Below, in pieces: positions 63,546 to 64,000 of a DNA stretch of 64,000 nt. How positions within the stretch are numbered: the first letter of the stretch is position 1; every line of letters starts with the position of its first letter. The DNA comes from Ctenosaura bakeri (Eukaryota; Chordata; Lepidosauria; Squamata; Iguanidae): positions 1 to 64,000 of the forward strand of contig CAOLHI010002149.1 in NCBI GenBank assembly GCA_948474755.1, given 5' to 3'. Position numbers and translations under genes: made by a program. A model generated the notes under the pieces. The model was not told the origin of the DNA. It worked only from the letters and a program-made list of their open reading frames with translations, and ran no database searches.

Positions 63546-64000
63546 CAGTGGTTCTCAACCTTCCTAATGCCGCAGCCCTTTAATACAGTTCCTCATGTTG
63601 TGGTGGCCCCCAAACATAAAATTATTTATTTATTATTTACAAAGCCCCCCCCCGGCAAAGGCCGCCTTGCCGACCAGGAACTGGTGGGGGGAGGGCAGGG
63701 ACAGAAAGAGGAGCTGTGCATCTCCCCTGAGAAAAAACTCTGAGACCCCCCCCGGGCTCTGCTTCTGCTTCGCTCTCTTTTCTGCTGGGGGGGCAGTGTG
63801 AGAAAAGTTTCCAGAGTGTCAACCCTGGCCTGGGGGGGGGAGGAATCCCAGCGCCTTTGTCTTCTGCGCCGGGCACAGCTCGCCCTCCCGGAAAAGCGCT
63901 GCCTTGCGGCCCCCCAGCCCTTCCGCAGTGCCCCCCTCCATGGCAAGTGGGGCAGGGGATGTGGCGAGGAGGGGGCCTGCCCCCCATGCTGCCGCCGCCC
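63546..64000 (-). mobile_element. SPIN-like hAT element, reverse, cut by window end
   Basis: Left end CAGTGGTTCTCAACCTTCC (the 3' end of the family), then GTTCCTCATGTTGTGGTGG, then the CpG-rich interior matching 6640-7130 in reverse (CCGCCTTGCCG, CCCGGAAAAGCGCTGCC). The other terminus lies outside. Interior frames are not genes. Confidence 0.85.

Overview
This is nuclear genomic DNA from a vertebrate, most likely a squamate reptile (lizard or snake). The evidence is the combination of many CR1 LINE 3' ends, BovB/RTE-type LINE remnants, hAT elements with SPIN-type termini, 5S-rRNA-derived and tRNA-derived SINEs, a Ty3/gypsy remnant and a dense family of hairpin MITEs. I see no bacterial genes, no operons and no multi-exon protein gene that I can defend. 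Species cannot be determined from the sequence.

Layout. 0-4 kb: end of a LINE-linked repeat, a solo LTR (1342-2250), and a CR1 (2390-3825) that carries two different MITEs. 4-10 kb: solo LTR, SPIN-like hAT (6473-7227), a 180-bp MITE, and a MITE split by a solo LTR. 10-20 kb: CR1 3' ends, a pentanucleotide satellite, a reverse-strand solo LTR, MITEs, and a SINE inserted in a SINE. 20-30 kb: MITE split by CR1, a gypsy LTR plus RNase H fragment split by a SINE, and a solo LTR flanked by an unusual 55-bp duplication. 30-43 kb: solo LTRs, MITEs, a 475-bp second MITE family member, a 1.15-kb hAT, and a BovB-like LINE carrying a MITE. 43.5-46 kb: a long CR1 ORF2 fragment abutting a CpG island (about 44650-45480) with a good splice donor at 45320/45321. 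This is the only convincing promoter or first-exon candidate, on the + strand. 46-64 kb: more MITEs, a SINE containing a hAT containing a CR1, a second BovB-like LINE with a MITE at the same internal site, and a second SPIN-like element running off the window.

How it fits together. The window is a stratified transposon landscape, and nesting gives relative ages. The commonest element is a palindromic MITE (called MITE-A here; termini GGCCATTTCCGCAC and its complement, 130-200 bp, about 27 copies). Most readable copies have matching 3-bp flanks (TAA, CTA, CAG, CTG, TAG and others), which fits a PIF/Harbinger-like non-autonomous family. A second family (MITE-B, termini GGCCCTTTTCACAC-like) shows CTA duplications. 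Seven solo LTRs belong to one related TG...CA family. Six have perfect 4-bp target duplications; the seventh is bounded exactly by 55-bp direct repeats. The most noteworthy observations are this 55-bp duplication, two BovB-like LINE copies that share a MITE at the same nucleotide, the SPIN-like elements with a CpG-rich interior, and the MITE burst itself. Family names rest on recognition of termini and protein motifs, not on a database search.
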